Shown in pieces: positions 22,171-29,963 of a DNA stretch of 37,846 bases. The stretch lies in assembly GCF_004684775.1 (NCBI RefSeq), contig NZ_SRIC01000047.1, positions 1 through 37,846 of the forward strand. The letters are read 5' to 3'. Position numbers and translations under genes: made by a program. This DNA comes from Streptomyces sp. MZ04 (GTDB lineage: Bacteria; Actinomycetota; Actinomycetes; Streptomycetales; Streptomycetaceae). Each line of letters starts with the position of its first letter. Within the stretch, counting starts at the first letter, position 1. Under the pieces are notes generated by a model, which had not been told where the DNA came from, ran no database searches, and was given only the letters and a program-made list of their open reading frames with translations.

Positions 22171-23082
22171 TCAGGCCGCGACGAGATAGGAGAAGACCGA
22201 CTCGAGGGACTCGTCCGAGGGCGAGACCGTGAGGAGCCGGATGTCGTGATCGCGGGCGATGCGTGGCAACAGAGCGGTGAAACGGCCGAAGTCGACGGCC
22301 TGGATGCGCAACGCGCCTTCCTTGAGGTCGACTTCGATGCCGGCGGTCGACGGGTCGGCGATCAGCGCGGCGGCCAGGGCACGGTCGTCGCTGGAACGGA
22401 CCAGGTAGCGGTGCGGGCGGTCCGTCATCAGGCGGCGGATCTTGCGGAAGTCGCCGCTCGCCGCGTGCCGTCCGGCCACGATCACCTCGATGTGCGAGGC
22501 CAGTTGCTCGACCTCTTCGAGGATGTGCGACGAGAACAGGACCGTGCGGCCCTCGTCCCCCATGCGCCGAAGGAGGTCCATCAGCTGCATGCGCTGGCGC
22601 GGGTCCATGCCGTTGAACGGCTCGTCGAGCAGCAGCACGGACGGCTCGTGGACCAGGGCGGAGGCCATCTTCACGCGCTGGCGCATGCCCTTGGAGTACG
22701 TCGAGATCTTCCGGTCCTGCGCGTACTCCATCTCGACGGTGGCGAGGGCCTTCTTGGCTGCGCGCTCGTCCAGACCGTGCAACTCGGCGTTGGCGACGAC
22801 GAATTCGCGGCCCGTGAGGAAGTCGTACATCGCCTCGCGCTCGGGGACGATGCCGATGTCCTTGTAGATCTGTTCGTTGCGCCAGATCGGCTTGGCGTCG
22901 AGCGTGACGCTGCCGGTGGAGGGGGCGAGGAAGCCGCCCATCATGTTGATGAGGGTGGACTTCCCCGCGCCGTTCGGACCGAGCAGGCCGGTGACGCCCG
23001 GGCCCACGTCCATCGTGATGTCGTTGACCGCCACCACGTTGCCGAACCAGCGTGAGGTGTGATCGATGTTGATGGTGCTCAC
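22171..23082 (-). CDS. ABC transporter ATP-binding protein
   Basis: 303 residues. Walker A is GLLGPNGAGKST (about 33-44), the Q-loop region follows, the signature is YSKGMRQRVKMASAL, Walker B is VLLLDEPFNGMD, and the switch His is in LFSSHILEEVE. The C-terminal 90 residues form a regulatory extension typical of ABC-2 ATPases. Start GTG 23082 overlaps the end of the preceding permease by 4 bases (23079), so translation is coupled. It probably pairs with the permease at 21440. Confidence 0.92.
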   Translation of the reverse strand: MSTINIDHTSRWFGNVVAVNDITMDVGPGVTGLLGPNGAGKSTLINMMGGFLAPSTGSVTLDAKPIWRNEQIYKDIGIVPEREAMYDFLTGREFVVANAELHGLDERAAKKALATVEMEYAQDRKISTYSKGMRQRVKMASALVHEPSVLLLDEPFNGMDPRQRMQLMDLLRRMGDEGRTVLFSSHILEEVEQLASHIEVIVAGRHAASGDFRKIRRLMTDRPHRYLVRSSDDRALAAALIADPSTAGIEVDLKEGALRIQAVDFGRFTALLPRIARDHDIRLLTVSPSDESLESVFSYLVAA

Positions 23083-23984
23083 AGTCCGACCTTCCGGTAG
23101 CGGCGCATCAGTGCGCCGTAGCAGCCCGCGATGAGGGCGAGGACGACGATCACGTAGACCACGCCCACGCCGGACGAGGGGCCTTGCGCTCCGGGGAAGG
23201 CGGAGGTCGCGCCGAGGAAGGCGGTCTGTACGCCGTCGATGAGCGTGATCGGCGAGAAGAGACCGAGCCAGGCGATGGCGTCCGTGCTGCCCTGTTCGTA
23301 GGCGATCGCCTGGACCGTGGACACCGCTCCGTAGGAGATGGTCAGTACGGCGATGACGGCGGCGATCCCGAAGCCGCGGCGGGGTGTGATCGCCGAGACG
23401 ACCAGGGCGATGCCGGCGAAGAGGAGCGAGAGCAGCGCCACGGAGACGAGTCCCTGGGCGAAGCCCTTCGTCTGGTCCGCGAAGTCGAGCTTGGCGAGCA
23501 GCGCCCCTACGTAGAGCACGAGCAGCGGCGCGGCCGTGAGGACGAAGAGGGCCGATGCCATCGCGGCGAACTTGGCGCGTACGTAGTCACTGTGCTCGAT
23601 GGGCCGGGAGAAGTAGAGCGGGACGGTCTTGAAGCGCAGGTCGCGGGAGACGGTCTGCGGGGCCTGGGCCGCCAGGTAGAGGCTGATGACGGCCTGCAGC
23701 ACGATCGCGTAGCGCGTGTAGTCGAGGGGGAGGTCGTTCGCCTTCGTGGTCACGGCGACCGCCACCATGATCGCGGCGGGCACGCACATCACCGCGAAGA
23801 GGATCATGGGCAGGACCTTGGACTTGGCGGAGCGCCCCAAGCCGTACGCGCCACGCAGACTCTGGGAGAAGAGCGAGCGGCGGGCGTAGGCGCGGCCGAG
23901 GCGCGGTCCGTCGTAGTTGCGATACCCGATGTTGTGGATCCGGGTCTGTTCACCGGCGCGTGCCGGGGTCTGCTCAACCGCCAT
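23079..23984 (-). CDS. ABC transporter permease (ABC-2 type)
   Basis: 301 residues. A 60-residue cytoplasmic N-terminus (with IGYRNYDGPRLGRAYARRSLF) precedes about six membrane helices, the first at about 60-78 (LPMILFAVMCVPAAIMVAVAV). The block LRFKTVPLYFSRPIEHSDYVRAKF matches the permease coupling loop also found in its paralogue at 21440. Start ATG 23984 lies inside the 3' end of the upstream ATPase gene (11-base overlap). It probably pairs with the ATPase at 23974. Confidence 0.87.
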   Translation of the reverse strand: MAVEQTPARAGEQTRIHNIGYRNYDGPRLGRAYARRSLFSQSLRGAYGLGRSAKSKVLPMILFAVMCVPAAIMVAVAVTTKANDLPLDYTRYAIVLQAVISLYLAAQAPQTVSRDLRFKTVPLYFSRPIEHSDYVRAKFAAMASALFVLTAAPLLVLYVGALLAKLDFADQTKGFAQGLVSVALLSLLFAGIALVVSAITPRRGFGIAAVIAVLTISYGAVSTVQAIAYEQGSTDAIAWLGLFSPITLIDGVQTAFLGATSAFPGAQGPSSGVGVVYVIVVLALIAGCYGALMRRYRKVGL

Positions 23985-25002
23985 GGCGGACCGCCTCCTT
24001 CCCCTCTTCTTCTTTGTGATCGGCGTGATCGGCTTCTTCTTTGTGATCGGCGTGATCGGCGTGATCGGACTGACCGGAGTGGAAGACCTCTGCGATGTGG
24101 TGCCTGCGCTGTTCCATCCGGACCAGGCCGAGGCCGAGGTCCGCGACGAGGTCGCGCACCAGGTCGTACGTCTCCTCGCCCTCCGCCTCGAGGAGCACGG
24201 TGTGCCCGGCGCCCGGGAGGGTGCCGCCCTCGTGGGTGGCGACCCCGCGCCCCTTCAGCGCCTCGCTCAACGCGCCCGTGCCGTCCGGGTGTTCGTCGGT
24301 GTCCGTCACCTCGACGGCCAGCGTCGTGGTGGTCTGCGTGAAGTCGGTGGTGGAGCTTGAGCGCAGCAGCTTGCCGCCGTCGATGACGACGACGTGGTCA
24401 CAGGTGCGCTCCAGCTCGCCGAGGAGGTGGGATGTGACCAGGACGGAGATGCCGAAGTCCGTGTGGACCCGGCGGATGAGACCCAGCATCTCGTCGCGGC
24501 CCACGGGATCGAGGCCGTTGGTCGGCTCGTCCAGGAAGACCAGGTCAGGGTCGTGCACCAGGGCCTGAGCGAGCTTCACTCGCTGCTTCATGCCCGTGGA
24601 GTAGCCCCCGATGGGGCGGTAGCGCTCCTCGTACAGACCTACGTGCCGCAGGGTGTCCGCCGTGCGCTCGCGGGCCGCGGTCGGCGGCAGCCCCGACATG
24701 CGCGCCATGTGGACGACGAACTCGGTGGCCGACACGTCGGGCGGCAGGCAGTCGTGCTCGGGCATATAGCCCACGCGCTCACGGATCTGGCCGCCGTGGG
24801 TGGCGACGTCGAGTCCGAGCACGGCGGCCGTGCCCTCCGTGGCGGGGGACAGACCCAGCAGGATCTTGATCAGTGTGGACTTGCCGGCTCCATTGGCTCC
24901 GACGAGTCCGGTAACACCGGGCCCGATATCCATGGAGAGCCGGTCAAGCGCGGTCACCCTCGGGAACCGCTTGCTCAGGCTTTCGGTCGCGATCACAGTC
25001 AC
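23974..25002 (-). CDS. ABC transporter ATP-binding protein with His-rich C-terminal tail
   Basis: 342 residues from GTG 25002. Walker A GLVGANGAGKST (about 33-44), signature YSTGMKQRVKLAQAL, Walker B LVFLDEPTNGLD, switch His in VTSHLLGELE. The tail (about 311-342) repeats Asp-His-Ala-Asp-His-Lys-Glu-Glu, giving ten or so His and acidic residues from a tandem 27-bp duplication; it could bind a metal. A -10-like TACCGT (minus, 25015-25010) ends 7 bases before GTG 25002, so the operon message looks leaderless. A longer reading to 25065 has no ribosome site. First gene of the ATPase-permease-ATPase-permease operon. Confidence 0.9.
   Translation of the reverse strand: MTVIATESLSKRFPRVTALDRLSMDIGPGVTGLVGANGAGKSTLIKILLGLSPATEGTAAVLGLDVATHGGQIRERVGYMPEHDCLPPDVSATEFVVHMARMSGLPPTAARERTADTLRHVGLYEERYRPIGGYSTGMKQRVKLAQALVHDPDLVFLDEPTNGLDPVGRDEMLGLIRRVHTDFGISVLVTSHLLGELERTCDHVVVIDGGKLLRSSSTTDFTQTTTTLAVEVTDTDEHPDGTGALSEALKGRGVATHEGGTLPGAGHTVLLEAEGEETYDLVRDLVADLGLGLVRMEQRRHHIAEVFHSGQSDHADHADHKEEADHADHKEEEGKEAVRHGG
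24007..24060. repeat. Exact tandem 27-bp duplication in the ABC ATPase tail
   Basis: 24007-24033 and 24034-24060 are identical 27-base units, followed by a partial third (GTGATCGG). On the coding (minus) strand each unit adds nine codons containing two Asp-His pairs. The length is a multiple of three, so copy number can vary without a frameshift. Confidence 0.92.
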
Positions 25003-25074
25003 GCATTCGACGGTAGTGGCGCAGACCACACCAGTCGTCAGACCACGGGCTTGCCCTGCCCTCACTCTGGAGTA

Positions 25075-25127
25075 TTACGGGCCCGTAAGGGTCGTCCGGA
25101 AGTCGACCCCTGGGGGATCTTCCGGAC
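25075..25127. promoter_or_regulatory. Two palindromes between the divergent ABC and M24 operons
   Basis: TTACGGGCCCGTAA (25075-25088) is a perfect 14-bp palindrome. GTCCGGAAG (25094-25102) pairs with CTTCCGGAC (25119-25127) around an inner CCCC/GGGG (25107-25115). They lie 73-125 bases upstream of the ABC ATPase start and 27 bases before the TTGACG box of the M24 operon, well placed as operators for either unit. Confidence 0.5.
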
Positions 25128-25153
25128 CTGTCCCGCAGGCTTGTGCAGAACTA

Positions 25154-25182
25154 TTGACGCAGCCGCTGAGCATTGTCACATT
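25154..25182 (+). promoter_or_regulatory. Candidate promoter of the M24-hydrolase operon
   Basis: TTGACG (25154-25159) and CACATT (25177-25182) are spaced 17 bases, a good -35 and a partial -10. The predicted start is near 25189, giving a leader of about 68 bases that contains a direct repeat of TGGACCGGACACGGG just before the gene. Confidence 0.45.
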
Positions 25183-25256
25183 CATCAGTGTCAAGTTACG
25201 ACCGCGTACGGCGATGGACCGGACACGGGTGGACCGGACACGGGACGGACGGTGGC

Positions 25257-26108
25257 ATGACCTCAGCAGTGGCAGGCGAACTCTCGGCGGAACTGCGGGG
25301 GTTCAGGGAAGTGCAGACCCTCGCGTATGAATGCGCGGAGGCGGTCGCGGCGCAGCTCAAGCCGGGGGTGACCGAGCGCGAGGCGGCGCGGATGCAGCGT
25401 GAGTGGCTGCGTGAGCGGGGCGTGCGGGACTGGTTCCACCTGCCCTTCGCCTGGTTCGGGGACCGCACGGCGTTCGTGAACTTCCGGATACCGCTGCAGT
25501 TCTTCCCCACCAACCGCAGGCTCGAGCCGGGGATGCCCTTCATCCTCGACATGGCCCCGGTCTACAAGGGATATACGGCCGATATCGGCTACTCGGGCTG
25601 TCTCGGCCTCAACCCCGTGCACGACAAGCTGCTCGCGGACCTCGAGGCGCACCGCGAGCTGATCCTGCGCGAGGTGCGCGAGCGCCGCCCGTTGCGCGAG
25701 ATATATGAGGACGTGGACCGGCTCATGGTCCGCCAGGGGTACGCCAACCGCCACCGCGCGTATCCCTTCGGCGTCATCGCGCACAAGGTCGACCGCATCA
25801 AGGAGCGCCGTCTGACGCCGCATGTCTTCGGCTTCGGCACCCAGTCCCTGAAGGGGCTTGCGAGCGACGCGATCCATGGCCACCGGGACGGCTGGTCGCC
25901 GCTCTGGTCGCCGTACAAATTCTCCGACCACCCGCCCCAGAAGGGACTGTGGGCGGTCGAACCGCACCTCGGATTCCGGGGTACGGGCGCGAAGTTCGAG
26001 GAGATCCTGGTCGTCACCGACTCCAAGGACCCCGAGCAGAGCGCTTTCTGGCTGGACGACGATCTGCCGCACGTGCGGCGCTGGGCTGAGGAAAGGGCCG
26101 TCGCATGA
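25257..26108 (+). CDS. M24-family metallopeptidase-like protein
   Basis: 283 residues from ATG 25257; the frame extends 28 codons upstream through repeats without a good ribosome site. It has a pita-bread fold with metal ligands Asp98 (FILDMAPVYKG), Asp109 (YTADIGYSG), probably His176 (GVIAHKVDR), and the acids Glu235 (AVEPHLGF) and Glu248/249 near the C-terminus. It is shorter than aminopeptidase P and lacks a creatinase N-domain. The usual His-Gly-x-Gly-His block reads HVFGFG, so the substrate may differ from ordinary Pro-peptides. The stop overlaps the next start by 4 bases (ATGA, 26105-26108). First gene of a four-gene unit ending with a MerR regulator. Confidence 0.82.
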   Translation: MTSAVAGELSAELRGFREVQTLAYECAEAVAAQLKPGVTEREAARMQREWLRERGVRDWFHLPFAWFGDRTAFVNFRIPLQFFPTNRRLEPGMPFILDMAPVYKGYTADIGYSGCLGLNPVHDKLLADLEAHRELILREVRERRPLREIYEDVDRLMVRQGYANRHRAYPFGVIAHKVDRIKERRLTPHVFGFGTQSLKGLASDAIHGHRDGWSPLWSPYKFSDHPPQKGLWAVEPHLGFRGTGAKFEEILVVTDSKDPEQSAFWLDDDLPHVRRWAEERAVA

Positions 26109-27886
26109 CCGCGGGGGGATTCACCAAGGGACTCAAGGACGCGCGCGAGCGCTGGGTGCGTACGGGCGGAGTGGAGCTGTGCGTCGCCGAGCTCGGCGAC
26201 CCGACGCAGCCCACGGTGCTGCTCGTGCACGGCTATCCGGACTCCAAGGAGGTGTGGTCGGAGGTCGCCGAGCGCCTCGCCGACCGCTTCCATGTGGTCC
26301 TGTACGACGTGCGCGGGCACGGCAGGTCGACGGCACCGAAGCCGCTGCGCGGCGGTTTCACCCTGGAGAAGCTGACCGACGACTTCCTGGCCGTCGCCGA
26401 CGCGGTGAGCCCGGACAAGCCGGTGCACCTGGTCGGGCACGACTGGGGTTCGGTGCAGTCCTGGGAGTTCGTCACGGTCAAGCGCACAGAGGGGCGGATC
26501 GCGTCCTTCACGTCGATGTCGGGGCCCTCGCTCGACCACTTCGGGCACTGGATCAAGAAGCGGATGTCCCGGCCGACACCGCGCAAGGTCGGCCAGCTGC
26601 TCGGCCAGGGAGCCAAGTCCTGGTACGTGTACATGCTGCACACCCCGGTGCTGCCCGAGCTGGCCTGGCGCGGGCCGCTCGGCAAGCAGTGGCCGAAGAT
26701 CCTCCAGCGCATGGAGAAGGTCCCGGCGGGCGACTATCCGACGCCGTCACTGCCCTCGGACGCCGCGCACGGCGCCTGGCTCTACCGGGACAACGTCCGC
26801 GCCCGGTTGCGCAGGCCCCGCGCGGACGCCTACGCGCACGCGCCCGTGCAGCTCATCACGCCGTCCGGGGACATCTTCCTTTCGGAGCGGCTCTATGACG
26901 AACTGGAGCTGTGGGCCCCGCAGCTGGTGCGCCGCAGCCTGCCGGCCAAGCACTGGGTGCCGCGCACCCGGCCTGACCAACTGGCCGGATGGATCACCGA
27001 GTTCGTGACGACCAACGAGGACGGCGTGCCCGCCAACGACAGTGTGGCCACGGGGAAGCACGCCGACCGTTTCGGCGGCCAGCTGGTCCTGGTCACGGGC
27101 GCCGGCAGCGGCATCGGCCGGGCCACCGCCTTCGCCTTCGCCGAGGCGGGAGCGCGTGTGGTGGCCGTGGACCGGGACGCGGAGAGCGCGGCGCGCACGG
27201 CGGAGATGTCGCGGCTCATCGGCGCCCCCGAGGCCTGGGGCGAGACGGTCGACGTCAGCGACGAGCAGGCCATGGAGAAGCTCGCCGAGAAGGTCGCCAG
27301 GGAGTACGGCGTCGTCGACGTCCTGGTGAACAACGCGGGCATAGGCCTCTCCGGCTCGTTCCTCGACACGAGCGCCGAGGACTGGAAGAAGGTCCTGGAC
27401 GTCAATCTGTGGGGCGTGATCCACGGCTGCCGGCTCTTCGGCAAGCAGATGGCCGAGCGCGGCCAGGGCGGTCACATCGTGAACACCGCGTCCGCGGCGG
27501 CGTACCAGCCGTCCAAGGCGCTGCCCGCCTACAGCACGTCCAAGGCGGCGGTCCTGATGCTCAGCGAGTGCCTGCGCGCCGAGCTCGCGGGCCAGGGCAT
27601 CGGGGTCTCCGCGATATGCCCGGGTTTCGTGAACACGAACATCACGGCGACGTCCCGCTTCGTCGGTGTCGACACCGACGAGGAGAAGCGCCGCCAGAAG
27701 AAGACGTCGCGGCTGTACGGCCTGCGCAACTATCCGCCGGAGAAGGTCGCCGACGCGGTCCTGCGCGCGGTCGTCAAGAACCAGGCGGTGGTCCCGGTCA
27801 CCCCGGAGGCACGCGGCGCCCACCTCATGTCCCGCTTCACTCCCAAGGCCCTGCGTGCGATAGCCCGATTGGAGCCACCGTTGTGA
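26105..27886 (+). CDS. Alpha/beta hydrolase fused to short-chain dehydrogenase
   Basis: 593 residues. The N-terminal domain (about 18-300) is an epoxide-hydrolase-like alpha/beta hydrolase: LLVHGYPDSKEVW, YDVRGHGRS, and nucleophile elbow VGHDWGSVQSW with Asp113. The C-terminal domain (about 322-590) is a classical SDR: VTGAGSGIGRAT (about 329-340), NNAG (about 409), and the catalytic YSTSK (about 476). An Asp nucleophile suggests epoxide or haloalkane hydrolysis; the SDR would oxidise or reduce a resulting hydroxyl or carbonyl. Substrates are unknown. Both catalytic centres look intact. The stop overlaps the following start (GTGA, 27883-27886). Confidence 0.9.
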   Translation: MTAGGFTKGLKDARERWVRTGGVELCVAELGDPTQPTVLLVHGYPDSKEVWSEVAERLADRFHVVLYDVRGHGRSTAPKPLRGGFTLEKLTDDFLAVADAVSPDKPVHLVGHDWGSVQSWEFVTVKRTEGRIASFTSMSGPSLDHFGHWIKKRMSRPTPRKVGQLLGQGAKSWYVYMLHTPVLPELAWRGPLGKQWPKILQRMEKVPAGDYPTPSLPSDAAHGAWLYRDNVRARLRRPRADAYAHAPVQLITPSGDIFLSERLYDELELWAPQLVRRSLPAKHWVPRTRPDQLAGWITEFVTTNEDGVPANDSVATGKHADRFGGQLVLVTGAGSGIGRATAFAFAEAGARVVAVDRDAESAARTAEMSRLIGAPEAWGETVDVSDEQAMEKLAEKVAREYGVVDVLVNNAGIGLSGSFLDTSAEDWKKVLDVNLWGVIHGCRLFGKQMAERGQGGHIVNTASAAAYQPSKALPAYSTSKAAVLMLSECLRAELAGQGIGVSAICPGFVNTNITATSRFVGVDTDEEKRRQKKTSRLYGLRNYPPEKVADAVLRAVVKNQAVVPVTPEARGAHLMSRFTPKALRAIARLEPPL

Positions 27887-28815
27887 GCACGGAGAAGAAC
27901 GCCGAGACGAACACCGAGGAGCACTACACGATCGTTCCGCGCCGGGTCTCCTTCGACTGGGAAGAGACCCCTCTGCACTGGATACCGGACGAGCCCACCG
28001 CCACCCACGTCATCAACGTGCTGCATCTGCTGCTTCCGGCTGGGGAGCGGTGGTTCGTGAAGGTCTTCAAGGAAGGCCTGCCCCTGGTCACCGATCCGGT
28101 GCTGCTCAAAGACGTCAAAGGGTTCATGGGCCAGGAGGCCACGCACAGCGTCCAGCACGCGCATGTGCTCGACCACCTGGCGGCGCAGCGGCTCGACACC
28201 GCGGCGTTCACCAAGTACGTCGACCTGCTCTTCGAGAAGCTCCTCGGCGAGAAGCCGCCGCTCGGGGCGCCGATACCGACGCAGGAGTGGCTGCGTTTCC
28301 GCCTGGCGGTCGTCGCCGCGATCGAGCAGTTCACGGCGGTCCTGGGGAACTGGGTGCTGCACGCCGAGGGCCTGGACCACGCGGACGCCGACGAGGTCAT
28401 GCTCGACCTGCTGCGCTGGCACGGCGCGGAGGAGGTGGAGCACCGCTCGGTCGCCTTCGACATGTACCAGCACTGCGGCGGCGAGGGCCTGCCCCGCTAC
28501 GCCCGTCGTATCGCGGGCATGACGGTCACGGCGCCCGTGATGCTGTACCTGTGGGTCTGGGGCACGGCCTATCTGATGCGCCGCGACCCGCAGCTCGCGG
28601 GACGCTTGCGCTACTCCCTGGCCGAGCACAACAGGGCGGTCGGAAAGGGCCTGCTGCCCACATGGCGTGAGCTGGGTGCGGCGATACCCCGCTATCTGCG
28701 GCGGTCGTACCATCCCTCGCAGGAGGGCTCCCTGCGCAAGGCCGTGGAGTATCTGGCGGTGTCACCCGCGGCGCGGGCCGCGGCGGCCGCCGTCGGCAGG
28801 GCGGCCATCGCCTAG
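27883..28815 (+). CDS. PF10118-like putative metal-dependent hydrolase (ferritin-like di-metal protein)
   Basis: 310 residues. An all-helical core holds acid/His pairs arranged like a di-iron carboxylate site: Glu85-x2-His88-x3-His92 (GFMGQEATHSVQHAHV), Glu148 (AAIEQFTA), and Glu183, Glu184, Glu186, His187 (WHGAEEVEHRSVAFD). I place it with the predicted metal-dependent hydrolases of PF10118; the activity of that family is not firmly established. Hydrophobic TAPVMLYLWVWGTAYL (about 213-230) may contact the membrane. Start GTG 27883 overlaps the fusion gene stop. Tight coupling to the hydrolase-SDR gene suggests a shared lipid or small hydrophobic substrate; this is inference. Confidence 0.82.
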   Translation: MSTEKNAETNTEEHYTIVPRRVSFDWEETPLHWIPDEPTATHVINVLHLLLPAGERWFVKVFKEGLPLVTDPVLLKDVKGFMGQEATHSVQHAHVLDHLAAQRLDTAAFTKYVDLLFEKLLGEKPPLGAPIPTQEWLRFRLAVVAAIEQFTAVLGNWVLHAEGLDHADADEVMLDLLRWHGAEEVEHRSVAFDMYQHCGGEGLPRYARRIAGMTVTAPVMLYLWVWGTAYLMRRDPQLAGRLRYSLAEHNRAVGKGLLPTWRELGAAIPRYLRRSYHPSQEGSLRKAVEYLAVSPAARAAAAAVGRAAIA

Positions 28816-28843
28816 CACGAGGTTTCATGGAGGGGCGGGGAGC

Positions 28844-29830
28844 GTGGACGGGCAGTCGGGCGCCGGGCACAGACCGGTGGAGCACCACGGCACCGGGCAC
28901 AGGCCGGTGGAGTACCGCATCGAGGACCTGGCGCATCACAGCGGCGCCACGGTGCGCACGATCCGCGCCTACCAGGACCGCGGGCTGCTCCCCCGGCCCG
29001 AGCGGCGTGGCCGGGCCAATGTGTTCGGCGACGCGCATCTGGCGCGGTTGAGACAGATCGCCGATCTGCTCGACCGCGGCTACACCCTGGCCTCCATCAA
29101 GGAGTTGCTGGAGGCCTGGGACGCGGGCCGGGGGCTCGGCGGTGTGCTGGGGCTCGCCGCGGAGGTCGACGGTCCGTGGACGGACGAGAAGGCCGACCGG
29201 ATCACTCGGGCGGAGCTGGACGCGGCGTTCGGCGGCGAGCCGGACGACGCGGCGGTCGCCGACGCGATCGCGCTCGGCGTGCTCGAGCCCATGCCGGGGC
29301 GAGACGACGAGTACTTGGTCCCGAGTCCTCAAGAGCTTGCCGTGGCCGTGGAGTTGCATGCAGCGGGAGTTCCGCTGCTTGCGATCTCCGGTCATTTGCG
29401 GGAGTTGAGGGGGCAGGTGGAGCACATAGCCACCCGTTTCCTGGAGTTCACGACCGAGCATGTCTTCGCGCGCTATCTCGGCCAGCACCCGCCGACCGAC
29501 GCGGACGCGGCGGAGGCGGCCTCGCTCGTCCGCCGACTGCGTCCACTGGCGCAGCAGTCGGTCGACGCCGAACTGGCCCGAGCCATGCGCCTGTTCGCCA
29601 CCCGCCACCTCCAGCAGCACCTCACCTCTGGGCAGCCCGCATCTCGTACGGATGAAGCGCTTCCTGTCGCTCTTCCCGCGTCGACAACCCGGGCCGTAGA
29701 AGCTCTGGTTGGCCAGGAGAACGTCGCGGCGTTCATCGCGGCCGCCACCGAACGTGAGCTACAGGCCAGGACATTGGACTCACTTGCCGCAACTCACAGC
29801 AATTCGCCATCTGTTGCTCAAAACACCTAA
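28844..29830 (+). CDS. MerR-family transcriptional regulator
   Basis: 328 residues from GTG 28844 (GGAGG at 28829). After a 22-residue leader containing a duplicated Gly-His-Arg-Pro-Val-Glu (30-bp direct repeat, 28863-28882 and 28893-28912) comes a MerR winged helix: YRIEDLAHHSGATVRTIRAY, then QDRGLLPRPERRGRANVFGD (about 24-64). The long C-terminal region (about 95-328) is an all-helical effector domain without the metal-binding Cys of MerR/CueR types, so an organic ligand is likely. It starts 28 bases after the di-metal protein gene and probably regulates that operon, perhaps at the palindromes at 25075-25127. Confidence 0.88.
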   Translation: MDGQSGAGHRPVEHHGTGHRPVEYRIEDLAHHSGATVRTIRAYQDRGLLPRPERRGRANVFGDAHLARLRQIADLLDRGYTLASIKELLEAWDAGRGLGGVLGLAAEVDGPWTDEKADRITRAELDAAFGGEPDDAAVADAIALGVLEPMPGRDDEYLVPSPQELAVAVELHAAGVPLLAISGHLRELRGQVEHIATRFLEFTTEHVFARYLGQHPPTDADAAEAASLVRRLRPLAQQSVDAELARAMRLFATRHLQQHLTSGQPASRTDEALPVALPASTTRAVEALVGQENVAAFIAAATERELQARTLDSLAATHSNSPSVAQNT

Positions 29831-29843
29831 ATAGCCTGTGTGT

Positions 29844-29909
29844 TGTCCACAGAATCGCCAATTCCCCTGTGGATAACTGGACTTGGCTGTGGATCAAACC
29901 TGTGGACGC
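29844..29909. promoter_or_regulatory. Second cluster of DnaA boxes
   Basis: TTGTCCACA on plus at 29844-29852 and TTATCCACA on minus at 29877-29869 are perfect boxes. TGATCCACA (minus, 29896-29888) and GCGTCCACA (minus, 29909-29901) each keep the TCCACA core with a mismatch in the first three bases. Four boxes fall within 66 bases, in the gap between the MerR gene and kptA, about 11 kb from the pheA-serS cluster. Confidence 0.72.
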
Positions 29910-29963
29910 AAATCGACCGATGAAAAGTCGGTGGACGAAAATCAAGTGCGGGGAGAACGGCCC

